Below, one piece after another: positions 36,601-46,802 of a stretch of 64,000 nucleotides of DNA. The stretch lies in assembly GCA_007449985.2 (NCBI GenBank), contig VIIQ02000659.1:124001-188000 (forward strand), written 5' to 3'. The number at the start of each line of letters is the position of its first letter. Position 1 is the first letter of the stretch. Origin of the DNA: Desmodesmus armatus (Eukaryota > Chlorophyta > Chlorophyceae > Sphaeropleales > Scenedesmaceae). The translations under genes and the position numbers were made by a program. Under the pieces are notes generated by a model. It ran no database searches, was not told the origin of the DNA, and saw nothing but the letters and a program-made list of their open reading frames with translations.

Positions 36601-37128
36601 TCACGCGAGTGGTCATACGGCCTGGAGACGTCCTGCCTCGGGCCCAACCTTTACAGGATCTCGTATGCCCCCACCAACATCAATGACACCACTGGTTGGG
36701 TCACCGTCCTCAAGGGCTCCCTACCACCTGCATCACAACTGCCAGGCTTGTCGCGCCTGCAAGAATTCACCTGTCACGGTTGCTGGCTCAGAGGCACTTT
36801 CCCGCCAGACTGGGGCACATCCATCAACCTCCTGAACCTGCGGCATCTGGATTTGGGGACAAATCAGTTCACTGGAACGCTCCCAGACAGCTGGGGCGGC
36901 CTTGTGAACTTGGTCAATCTCACACTGAGTAGTTGGTCGTATGTAGGTCCCGTGCCTCCCTTCTGGTCACAGATGAGGTCACTGGCGGTTGCTAACTTGA
37001 CTAACCTAGGAGTTGACCCTGCAGGCTGCTTCCCAGCAGCATGGGAGACCCGGAACGGCCTTGTGTCAGGCTCCACCCTGATGACTAATGCTGGGCAGCC
37101 GTTTTGTCAGGGACCTGTCGGCCCCTGA
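33601..37128 (+). CDS. Secreted Eph-type cysteine-repeat and LRR protein, copy 2
   Basis: Six exons (33601..34150, 34435..34791, 35113..35280, 35466..35636, 35793..36209, 36503..37128) sum to 2289 nt, 762 residues; all introns are phase 1. A basic n-region and hydrophobic core (LLPALLIAVLVAAATAA) form a signal peptide. A repetitive Trp-Asn-Gly stretch (STWNGGG units) follows, then the shared motif NPALPGCQSCVGDICTACY, three GCC2/GCC3 repeats (CLPCPVNFFSPGGAVG, CRPCAFGTYRPADAS, CKECTGNSISPGG), the CPPPEAFSIKCR / YCTAYPVGSVIQ domain and an LRR tail (LRHLDLGTNQFTGTLPDSWG). It aligns end to end with the gene at 28920-33129, so it is a tandem duplicate. Exon 2 here corresponds to exons 2 plus 3 of copy 1: one intron differs. 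TGTAA follows about 308 nt after the stop. Confidence 0.88.
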
Positions 37129-37435
37129 GTCAGGAAGTTCAGCTGGGCCAGTGGCAGTGGTGGTGTTGATATTGCTCTTACAGGGAGGTGTTGTGAAATT
37201 GTCAGCTGAGGTGTCCTGCCGTGCAGGCTGGTTTGCTTACATGGTGGTAGCCACCATGAAGCAGTTGACTGAGCTTTTGAATGTGTACACGGCCAGTGTA
37301 CAAGACAGTGTCTTGTATGACACTGCACCTTACCCACTGAGACTGCTTGGCGCGCGGCAACAGCGCGACGGGTGGTTGTTCTTGCCACCCATACCATATG
37401 CCAATGCACGCCTTCTGTGTGACTTTGGCTGGCTC

Positions 37436-37440
37436 TGTAA
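37436..37440 (+). terminator. TGTAA polyadenylation signal (copy 2)
   Basis: TGTAA lies 308 nt after the stop at 37128. It is the first clear signal downstream on this strand. Confidence 0.5.
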
Positions 37441-38116
37441 CACAAACTCGCTGGACATCACTTTGCACATCAGCCCGCACACCATGTGCGCAGCAGTGCA
37501 CTCTGCGGTGGGGAGCGCATTTGGCGAGTTTTGTGCACAACCAGGCGTGGGGGGCCTGAGCCCACAACATGCAAAGTGGCATTAGGCAACCCTGCAGGCC
37601 AGCTGCCTAGTAGGCAATGCCATTGATGTGTGGCGACTGTGTCTGTATGTAGCATTTTGGGTTCGCTGCTGTTACACAGAGAGCGGGGCTCCCCCCAAAT
37701 TAGCGGAAGTACACCTGGATCACAGCCAGGTTTCATACTACAGGAAAGCCGATCCCATGCCCCCTCTCTCCCCAACACACACCCACAATTGCTGTCATGG
37801 AAGCTGCTGCTGCATGCACCATGTTTTATGATGCAGGCTGAATATCCAACCACAACCACACACAACAAACACTGCCTGACACCCAACGCTGCTTTACCAT
37901 GGCACAGCTGTTACAACGGCTGGCACATGCACTGCCCGGCGGCTGACCTGCAGCAGCTGCCAGCACTATGATGCCGCAATATATCACACATCTCCAGCAG
38001 CAGCTGCAGCTGCTGGCTGACTGTCCCCTACGAGCCTGCTGCCCTGCCGCTGTTGCTGCAGCGGGTGGTGCTGTTGCTGCTCACACATGCAGCTGGCCAG
38101 CCAATATCCTTGTGCT

Positions 38117-38165
38117 GCTGCTGCTGCTGCTGCTGCCTTGTGCGCACAGTGCTGCTGCTGCTGCT
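38117..38165. repeat. CTG-rich microsatellite
   Basis: Two short (CTG)n runs separated by GCCTTGTGCGCACAG, in the 3' flank of the minus-strand STPGR gene. The GCC TTGTG(C)(G/T)CACAG unit itself is repeated. Confidence 0.85.
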
Positions 38166-38177
38166 ACTGCCTTGTGC

Positions 38178-39423
38178 TCACAGGTGCAGCTTGCCAGCCA
38201 CACCAATGGTGCTGTCAAACACCTCATACTCAGCTGGCCCTGGAAGCTGCTGCTGCTGCCGGTGGCCACTGGGTGTCAGGCGCGTGGCAATGGTCTTAGA
38301 GGGCCCGCCCAAGCTGCTGGGCACTTTGTATTCACCTGGGCCAGGCGCCACGGCAGCCCTGTTGATGGTCTGCTCATGCCTGCATAAGAAAGGACCACGG
38401 AGCATGTGGAAAATACATATTTGATGTTACTAAGTTGCAGCAAGCATGTGTAACAGAGGTTGAGCAGTGGTGGTGCAGTGTTGTGTGGCCCGGTGTTGTG
38501 TGTATATGATATACCCAACACAAGCATGTGCGGGACCTCAGCAAGCCCTGCTAGTGTGTTGGTGTGTTGCCCAGTCAAGTCTGCAGGGCGAAGGCATGGA
38601 CAACCCTAGCAACTGCTGTTGTGTATCAAGCAAGGCTTATGTTGCTCAGTTCATAGTGCAACTTGCTTGCAGCCCACCAGATGCTGAAGTTGCCTGAGCA
38701 ACATCTGGCCGCTGCATGCCAATGGGCCAGCATGAATTGAACATGTCAATGACAGGTCCTGCAGGCCGCATCATCTGCATGCTGCTGCAGCTGAGGTGCC
38801 AGCCCATGTGCTGCCAGCACAGGGTGTGCTGCTGCATCAGCTTTTGGACCCAGCTGCAGCAGCTTTCCTGGCCCAACTGCAGGGACCTTCACCAAGCATA
38901 CTACCACCTGACTTTGAACCTACCTGAATTTGAGACTGACAGGCAGTCCCTTGCCCATTGCCAGGTATGGGCGGTATGTTTCATACTCCCCAGGGGCCGG
39001 CTGCCTGCTGTGAGACTTTGGCGGGTGCAGCATGGGGGACATGCTGACAGCTGGGGCTGTGGAGTGGCCTGAGTCTGCCTCCACGCATCGGTCTGGGTTG
39101 TAGTGCCCCGGTGCTGGGTTTTTGACAAGGTGGTTCTTTGCTGAGACCCCTTTGAACGTGAAGCTGGGGCTGGTGCTGCGGGTGACTCTCTCCTTCGGGT
39201 CGTACTCACTGGGCCCTGGGTTTTTGTTTCCGTAGGATGGCAGGCGGCCACCAGTGCCAAAGCCAGTGCCCTTACTGCTTAGGAAGTTGCTGCTGCTGAG
39301 TCTGGGCTGGTAGGTGCCGGGCCCGGGGACCTTGTCAGCAAAGCTGGGGGAGCTGCACCTGCCGCCAAAGGTGTAGGCTGGTGCTGTCTGGAGGACAGCT
39401 CCTGGGCCCTTGGGCCGACCCAT
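38178..39423 (-). CDS. SHIPPO/ODF3-type STPGR-repeat flagellar protein
   Basis: Two exons, complement of 38924..39423 and 38178..38379, sum to 702 nt, 233 residues. Six Pro-Gly-x-x-x-Tyr units are visible: VPGPGTY, NPGPSEY, NPAPGHY, APGEY, APGPGEY and PGPAEY. This is the signature of the STPGR/SHIPPO family (ODF3, CIMAP), which are axonemal microtubule-associated proteins; I infer a flagellar role. The frame is open further upstream to a stop near 39541, but the only upstream start-like codon is GTG at 39525, so I choose ATG 39423 (MGRPKGPGAV), which gives a typical N-terminus for the family. The 544-bp intron is phase 2 with GTAGGT donor. It sits convergent to copy 2 of the LRR gene, so no operon-like link. 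Confidence 0.88.
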
Positions 39424-40042
39424 CTGCCCTGCTTGCCTGTCACCTGCTTGCTTGCTGCTTTTTCTTGTGGGCCCCTCTGCTGTCTGTCTGCTGCTCTGCT
39501 CTGGGCTCTGCTGCGTGGCTGGCACAGCCCTACACCCCCGCTATCGAGATACCAACTAAACTATTAGCAACTGATTATTTTTCCGCCTTTCCTTTCAAGA
39601 AGGCAGCAGCGAAATCTTAAGCACAACATACAGTACTGTATTGTTGTGTTCGGATAAAATGGGAGGCCGAACTTTGTCCAATAATTCAATTGCGCGGATT
39701 TCGATTTGTTTTCTGCAACCCAGGGGCCAATGTGCGTGGTGTTATGACAGTTTTCGTGGCTGTAGCAAGAAACTACCAGGTCATCAAAGATGACGGAGGC
39801 AAAAGGCATGGAAGCGCTGAATTATTATAGAGAATGCATTCTGCACGAAATTTGTGTTTGTGCCATACCGACGCTAGGTCAACTACTACTTCTCTACATC
39901 ACACGACGCCTCATTGGGCCAACTGGCAGCGTTGTTCATCTGTGGTCTATGGGAGACCCCACAGCTTCAAAGTACCCACATCTCATAGACTACCAGTTAC
40001 AAGTGTATCTTCCCGCATCAACATATACCCGCTGCTGCTGCT
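39424..40042. other. Intergenic region between STPGR gene and bL21 gene
   Basis: About 620 bp with the STPGR promoter and the bL21 3' UTR. A minus TGTAA at 40001-39997 is 42 nt past the bL21 stop. AT-rich patches near 39560-39840 are the likely STPGR promoter. No coding signal. Confidence 0.5.
39997..40001 (-). terminator. TGTAA polyadenylation signal (bL21)
   Basis: TGTAA on the minus strand, 42 nt after the bL21 stop codon. Confidence 0.55.
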
Positions 40043-41983
40043 TTACTGGGTGCCAAGCTTGGTCACCCTGAACTTGGTCAGTTCCTGGCGGTGACCGTTC
40101 TTGCGGCGGTAGTGCTTCTTTGGCTTCATCTTGTACACAATGATCTGCAGCACACAGCAAACATACAAGATAGACCTTCAGCACAGCACAGGTCATGCAG
40201 TGCAATGCTGCCGTTGGAAGCCTCAAGTTCGAAGCCACTCCGGTCCTCCCTCAAGCTGTCCAGGGAGGAAGGTGCGCCGGTCGACCCTCGCTTTGCCTCA
40301 GGGGGTCTGCATTTTGTTGGAAGGAGGGCACTCTACCGGGTGTGCCATCCAAGTGCTTGAGTGCCCTCCTGCCAACAGCTGATGACCCCTTGAGACTTGT
40401 GGCGCCGACAATCAGACCTATCCGCACTCTCACCCCATCACAACCGTTGTCACCGACACAACAAAGAAACATGCCATGCCATGCTCACAGTTGCTGTTGC
40501 ACTACCACTGCCTGCTGCTGTTGCACTACCACTGCCTGCTGCTCAACACCCATCCATCCGTCTCACCTTGGGTCCCCTGAGCTCCTCCAGGATCTCTGCC
40601 TCCACTGCCACATTCTCCAGGTATGGCTGGCCCACCTTGAACTCACCATCAGCCTTGTGGGCCAGCACACGGCCCAGGCGGATGGTGTCACCCACCTCAA
40701 CACCCTGCAGGACAGCAGACACGAAACAAGCCCGCAGGACATGGGCCAGATCATCAGCAAACCTTACCATGCGCAACGAGGGGTCAGGAAAGTGATGACC
40801 CTGCTGCACACCGCATGGTGGGCCCACGTGCCCATCGAGGGATGGCAAACACACACAAGATGGAGGCACGGCAGCCGCTGCACGCTGCGCGTGCTGTGGG
40901 CGTGTGCACGCACACCACTGTGACAGAGCCACTCTCACAGCCAGCGCCGTGGTGAGAGGTCGCCAAGGGGCACGCGCTGCTGCTGCTGGACTTGACTGCT
41001 CAAGGTGCACTGTGCAGTTTGTGGCACGCCTGACATGTGCTGCTGGCTGTTGCAGCTGGAGCTCCAGTACACCATGAAACGGGCACTGTCATGGCCTGTC
41101 TGTCTGTCCGTCTGTCTGGTCCTGCGGCTTGGGAGTAGCCCACCACAATAGGCTGAGTGGGACTGCTGTGCTGTTGCTGTTGCTGGCCTGCTCACACTCC
41201 TGCGAGGCTGGTGGCTGTGGCGCTGCCGCTCTGCTGCCGCTCTGCTGCTGCTCTGCTGCTGCCCTGCTGCTGCTCTGCTGCTGCTGTCGTCAAGGATGTC
41301 ACACTGTGCCACTGAAGTGTGTACTTCTGCACCTGACCACTGCTGCTGCCGACCCTTGCTGACCAGGGCTTGTCTGCACCTCACAACCTTCTCAACAACA
41401 TGCTGCTGATGCACAGGCTGCTCAGAAACAGGCATACCAGCTCCCTCGCTACAAAATGCTTACCTTCAGCCTGTTTGTGGTGTACCACTTGCCAGGCTCA
41501 ACAAACATCTGCTTGCCAGAGATTTCCACAATTGCGTATGTCTCTGGGGCTGGCTGGCTGTGCAGTGTGGGCTTGGGTGCTGCTGCAACCTTCTGCTCAA
41601 CTACCTCTGCCTCTGCTGCTGCTGTAGGTCACGAACAACACCAGTGCAGGCATTGCATTAGCAGTAGTCAACATGGCAGCAACAGCAGCAGCAGCAACAG
41701 CAGCAACTGAGACATGGTCACCCCAGCACGACACAAGCTGTCGCAGGTAGCTCTTCATGATAGTTATAATGCCTCAATCAGCTCGGGCTCGACAATTGAG
41801 ACTGCATGCCCCAAGCCTTTCGGACCACACACCTGCTTGACAGTGGACTGCCAGCTTCTGCACGGCAGGCCTGCAGGGCGCGCACGCCACGGTTCTGCTG
41901 CTCTGAACATTCGACTTGAATGCCTGTGGCCTGCTACCAGCACGCAGGCTGGTGCCTGCCGTCTTCTGCAGAGAGAGATTCAT
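40043..41983 (-). CDS. Plastid 50S ribosomal protein bL21 (nuclear-encoded)
   Basis: Four exons, complement of 41833..41983, 41464..41621, 40567..40704 and 40043..40144, sum to 549 nt, 182 residues. Residues 1-50 ([19 protein letters not shown]..., Ser/Arg/Ala-rich and lacking acidic residues) look like a chloroplast transit peptide, followed by an Ala/Glu/Pro linker. From Tyr79 the bL21 fold is clear: [53 protein letters not shown], then the basic tail [14 protein letters not shown], which in this family binds 23S rRNA. The start at 41983 is chosen because it begins the transit peptide; an upstream in-frame Met-like codon at 42052 would add about 23 residues. Plastid rather than mitochondrial targeting is inferred from the N-terminus. 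It diverges from the PP4 gene 361 bp away. Confidence 0.93.
41229..41290. repeat. CTG/GCTCTGCTG microsatellite in bL21 intron 2
   Basis: Imperfect (CTG)n with interspersed CTC, inside the 759-bp second intron of the bL21 gene. It produces low-complexity Cys/Leu/Ala open frames that are not genes. Confidence 0.85.
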
Positions 41984-42344
41984 TTTCTCCGTTTGGCTGC
42001 TGCGACGCTCGGCCGGCCTGTGTGAGCGACAAACACTCCCGACGTATCGCACAGCTCAATTGCAACGCAATGAAGGATTGTTGCGATTGTTGCAACCAAC
42101 ACTCTTTTGAGCAGGTGTGAGAACAGTTTCGTGGAAAGCTTTCAACTGACCGTCTATTGTAAGACTTTCCGATTCCGAAACTAGTCCTGTGTCCACTTTG
42201 AGCGCGAACAGTGAAAGCCAGCCAGTCTCATCACCCTTCCAGCTTCAGCCCTTGAGGTCCTGTAGAGCTGATCAAGACGTCACGCCCTTTCTTTGGGCTA
42301 CGTGATGACAAGTTCATAGAATAGTCTGACCGCGAAGCCCCAGC
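41984..42344. promoter_or_regulatory. Divergent promoter region, bL21 / PP4
   Basis: 361 bp between the start codons of two constitutive-type genes transcribed apart. It contains short AT-rich patches (42140-42190) but no TATA box I would call. Confidence 0.6.
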
Positions 42345-45300
42345 ATGGTGAGTGCTCTGATCACAAGCTTGATTTGCTGCTGCTGCTGTGGGGCCAAGCA
42401 CATGGCCCCTGGCAGGCTGTTTGCTGCTTCTGGGGCCAGCAGCACATGCCATTTGTGTCTTCATTATGACATGCCAGCAAACAAGGTGCTCCAGGCACAG
42501 TCCCTGCTGCAGCATGGCTCGTTGGGGGTTTCCCTCGCTGCATGCAACTCAACCCCGCGGCAGCTGCAAGGTGTGACAGCTCTTGTTGGGTGATGTGGTA
42601 GCGGTTCCAGCAGACAGCCCGGTGTGTGTTGTGATCCGTCTCTTGTTGCCCTGGCCACACGGTCTGCAGGCTGGGCAGTCTGAGCTGGACCGCTGGATTG
42701 AGCAGCTGAAGCGGTGCGAGCCTCTCAAGGAGAGCGAAGTGAAAACACTGTGCCAGAAAGCACTTGAAGTGCTTGTTGAGGAGAGCAATGTGCAGCGAGT
42801 GGACGCCCCAGTCACAGTATGTGAGTTTAATGTGAACATGGGCTGCTGCTGTGTTGCAGCGCCCCTCAGCTCATGAGGAACGCTGTTGCTTTCTCCAGCA
42901 CGTCAGCTGGCACTGACTGCTCCCTCACTAGCCACAGCAACAAGGCAGCTGTGTGGACCTCTGGTCGTTGATAGTCTTACTGCTGGCGACTGTTTGTACT
43001 CTTAGTGGGCCATGCCTACTCCCCTGGCAGCGCAACAGTCTTGTTGCTGGGTGGCTGTCAGCACGCTGGGCACCTAGCTTGGCCAGGGTCGGGTGTTGAG
43101 TTGTTCAAGTTCCAGTATCCACATCAAGTTCCAGTATCCACTTCTGCAACATAGATGTGATCCAATAACACATCACACAAGTAACAGGCAACAAACCTGC
43201 CCGCAAAGCAGGCCCACCTGGTGGGTCAGGCAGAGTGTACGGCCCTTCAGCTCCTGACAGGCTGTTGTCCTGGCTGCTGCTGTTGCGGCTGCTGCTGCAG
43301 GTGGTGACATCCACGGCCAGTTCTATGACTTGATGGAGTTGTTCCAGGTGGGGGGAGACTGCCCCCAGACCAACTACCTGTTCATGGGGGACTTTGTGGA
43401 CCGGGGCTTCTACAGTGTGGAGACCTTCCTGCTGCTGCTCGCACTCAAGGTGGGTTACGTTGATAGCAGTCCACTCAGAATGATGTAGGTGGTATTAGCC
43501 AAGTGGGCCGCTATGAGATGGGGTGTTCAATGAACGGGTGGACTGGCACCAGCGTGTCTGCAGCACGTGAGCTGGAGCATGGCGGTGCTGCTGCTCTCAG
43601 TCAAGGTGTGTCGACACTGAGGGTGCAGCTTGAGGCATGTGTTTGATGCAGCATGCCTGCTGGGTTGGGTTTTAAAGGCTTTTGTGCTGGCAAGGCGCAC
43701 CCATGCAGTTGGTTGATGGCGGCAGCTCTGTCGTGCTTGTAGGCATGGGACAGGTTATCACGCTGCTTCTGCCTTCTTATCCCGCCTACCTCCCTCCTTG
43801 TGTGTCTGCTTGTCTGCCTGCCTGCCTGTCTGTCTGCACGTGCCTGCCCCACCTGTCTGCAGGTGCGCTACCCGGACCGCATCACCTTGATACGCGGCAA
43901 CCACGAAAGCCGGCAGATCACACAGGTGGGCACAGCATGGGGCCAGTTGCTGCGCAGGGACCACTCTTCACAGCTCCAAGGCTCAATTGGGACTGCAGTC
44001 GCAGCGGCAGCAGTTGGGCGGCTGCCACATTGATGTGGCAGCAGCAGCAGTTGGGCAGTGACAGCGACAGGCGGTCACCACATCAGGCACATAACAAACA
44101 CGCTTGAAGGAACGCTTGAAGGATTGGGGCACAACAAGGTGCCAGGTCAGCAGGGTGGGTGTCAGCGGTGATTTACTGTGCAGCTGCTAGCCAGACAGTC
44201 GCGGTCTGGACAGCATTTAGATCTTGTGCGCTATCGTTGTGCTGCTCATGTTTGGCCGCTGCTGTGTGTGTTTTTGTGTTGTTGTGCAGGTGTATGGGTT
44301 CTATGATGAGTGCTTACGCAAGTATGGGTCAGTCAATGTGTGGCGCTACTGCACAGATGTGTTTGACTACCTCAGGTGCGTGGCTGCTTGAAGCAGCAAG
44401 GGTGCCAGGGGCAGCAGCACCGTAGCACCACCAACAGCGGGCCAGCAGCAGTCAGGCCCGCAGCAGCAGCGCAGTATAGCAGTTGGCCAGCAGCAGCAGC
44501 AGGGCGGCAGCAGCCTGGGGCTATGCCTGCCTTGCAGGGGCGTAGTGGTTTGGGCGCTGGGCCGACCATGCACGGTTATCAGATGCCGTGCAGCAATGAG
44601 GACAATGCAGGTATTCAGCAAGGCGACTAGCATGTTGGTGTACACTGGCTATGTGTGTCATGGCAGTCGTCCTTGCAAAGCAGGCGCGGAAGCAGCCGTG
44701 TGCACCTGCTGACCAGTGCAGTTGAAGGCGTGGGCAGTTGTAGGCTAATGATGCTCACGGCATTCTGCACAGTTATTGGAAGCGCTCTGACATGGTTAGG
44801 CATGGGCTGTGCATGGTTGGGCGAGCCCTTAGACAGATGCAGCTGCTGACCCTGCCCCGTGTGGTGCTGCAGTTTGTCAGCCATCATCGACAACCAGATC
44901 TTTTGTGTGCACGGCGGCTTGTCACCGACCATCAACACACTGGACCAGGTGAGAGGGGAGATGCCAATGTGCTGCTTCGACAAGTGCTTTTGTTGTGTCA
45001 CATGCTGACAGCATTTGGGTCACATCCAGCTTACGACTATGCACCTGGGGCCTCAAACACAATGGCCGCCCTTGCTGCCTATGTGAGCCTGTGTGTTTTT
45101 AACTCATTGTGTGTGTCATCACTAACCCATGCTTATGCTTCATGCAAACATGTGTTTCGTGCAGATCCGCACCATTGACCGCAAGCAGGAGGTCCCTCAT
45201 GACGGCGCCATGTGCGACCTGCTGTGGAGTGACCCAGGTGCGGCTGCAGCTGCTGTTGTTGCTCAGTGGAGGCACACTGCTGTGTTTCGTTCGGTACCAA

Positions 45301-46802
45301 GCAGGAAGTGTGGCTGTCGTGCCACACACTGCACCTGCCCACGTGGTGCAGACATGGAGCACCCTTGGTGTGCAGGAATGCTTCAATGGCTTGTTGTAGT
45401 AAACCTGGGACCAAGGGTGACTGCATGGCCGCACCTGGGTGCAGCTATGGAGTCACCCTTGGTGCGAAGGTCTACCTCAGCGAGCCCATTGAAGCATTCC
45501 TAGGCCAGGATAGGTAACCGGGGCCAGGTTGGGTAGGATGTGCTTTGTGGCATGTCAGCTTACATCCGTGCAGGGCACTCCTGGCTGCCGCTGATGCATC
45601 GTGTGGATACATGTACATGTGTGCCCACCCTGGTGCTGTATCCTGTATGCAGAGGACATAGAGGGCTGGGGCTTGAGTCCGCGCGGTGCTGGCTACCTGT
45701 TTGGCGGCGATGTGTGCAAGAACTTCAGCAGCAATAACAAGATCAGCCTCATCTGCCGCGCACACCAGCTCGTCATGGATGGCTACAAGTGGATGTTCCA
45801 CGACCAGCTGGTGACGGTGTGGTCCGCACCAAACTACTGCTACAGGTGGGCATGCATGGTTGTTGAACACCTTGCATCGGCTTGGCTGGCGCACTGCTTG
45901 ACCGTGCTGTTGGCTTTGTGATGGTGCTGTGTGATTGGACTTTGAGCAGAGGGATATACAAAGTAGAGTGGGAGTGCTTGCAATGGTGGTTGCTGCCATG
46001 CCACGCGCCAGCGACTGGAGGGGGTTCCCTGTGTACATGGCCCCGGGAGAGGGTTTGCTTGGCTCCTTGGATCACTGCAGTCCTGTTTGTTGCAAGCATT
46101 GGAAGCCAGGCATGTAAGGAAAAAATGAGGGTAGAAAAGGGTTGTTGATGGCTTGCAGGCAGCCCCCTTCTGCACTGCAGTGTCAGACGTTGGGTAGTGT
46201 GTTGTCTGTGCATGTGCCTACTGAAATGCAGGTTGCATCAGGGTGATGTCCTGCGTGTTGTATCTGTCTATGCTGCAGGTGTGGCAACATTGCGGCCATC
46301 CTGGAGCTGGACGAGCACCTCAACAAGAACTTCAAGGTGAATGGGCTGCATGACATCCCTCTGCATGTGCTGCTTGAGCTGGCCTGCGGGGCATGTGTGC
46401 TGCAATGAAGGGAAGCAGTTCAGCCACTCTCTTGCATGTCACAGGGGCATACACTTGGCTACTGTCGTCACGAACCAAGCTGTCCAAATTGCTTGACCGT
46501 AGTGAAGTCTGCAGTGTAGAGTGCAGTGCAGACTCTCAACTGCACGGCGTGGATTAGGTGTACAGCAGCCGGAGTTAAGGAAGCACTGCCACATTGGGGA
46601 GGGAATTGCCACTGTCAAAGTTCGTGCATGCGCAGGCGCGCACCAGCATGAGTATCGATAGTACAGGCTGCAGCAGCTCATTCCCTTTGCCTGTTGTGCT
46701 GCGAACGCGTCGCATGCCCCCCTGCTGCAGGTGTTTGAGGCAGCTCCTCAGGAGGCACGGGGCGCACAGTCAAAACGCGCGGCACCTGATTACTTTTTGT
46801 GA
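42345..46802 (+). CDS. PPX: Serine/threonine protein phosphatase 4 catalytic subunit (PP4c/PPX)
   Basis: Coding segments 42345..42347, 42670..42820, 43301..43449, 43863..43925, 44290..44375, 44873..44948, 45165..45237, 45653..45845, 46279..46336 and 46731..46802 sum to 924 nt, 307 residues, the usual PP4c length. All PPP-family motifs are in place: GDIHG (Asp54, His56), GDFVDRG (81-87), GNHE (113-116), HGG, RAHQ and the PNYCYR active-site loop. [40 protein letters not shown] and the tail PDYFL distinguish PP4 from PP2A and PP6; the terminal Leu is the carboxymethylation site in this family. The first coding exon is only the ATG, immediately followed by GTGAGT, and the next exon opens AGQSELDRW. 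The enzyme acts with regulatory subunits in DNA-damage and cell-cycle control in other eukaryotes. Confidence 0.96.
45374..45501. repeat. Imperfect inverted repeat (hairpin) in PP4 intron 7
   Basis: AGGAATGCTTCAATGG (45374-45389) is the exact reverse complement of 45486-45501. Further in, ACCAAGGGTGACT (45410-45422) is the exact reverse complement of 45451-45463. The two arms of about 49 bp surround a 28-base loop. It lies wholly within the intron between the exons ending 45237 and starting 45653. It could be a small MITE-like element or an RNA hairpin. Confidence 0.85.

Larger units (their letters stand above)
37129..38177. other. Convergent intergenic region
   Basis: 3' UTRs of converging genes. 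A plus TGTAA lies at 37436 and a minus TGTAA at 37915-37911 (about 263 nt past the stop of the STPGR gene). CTG-rich microsatellite sequence lies at 38117-38165. No exon is supported. Confidence 0.5.

Noticed and set aside
39424..39525. Longer N-terminus for the STPGR protein
   Set aside because: The extension would have to start at GTG; no in-frame ATG exists before the stop near 39541, and the ATG at 39423 gives the typical family start.
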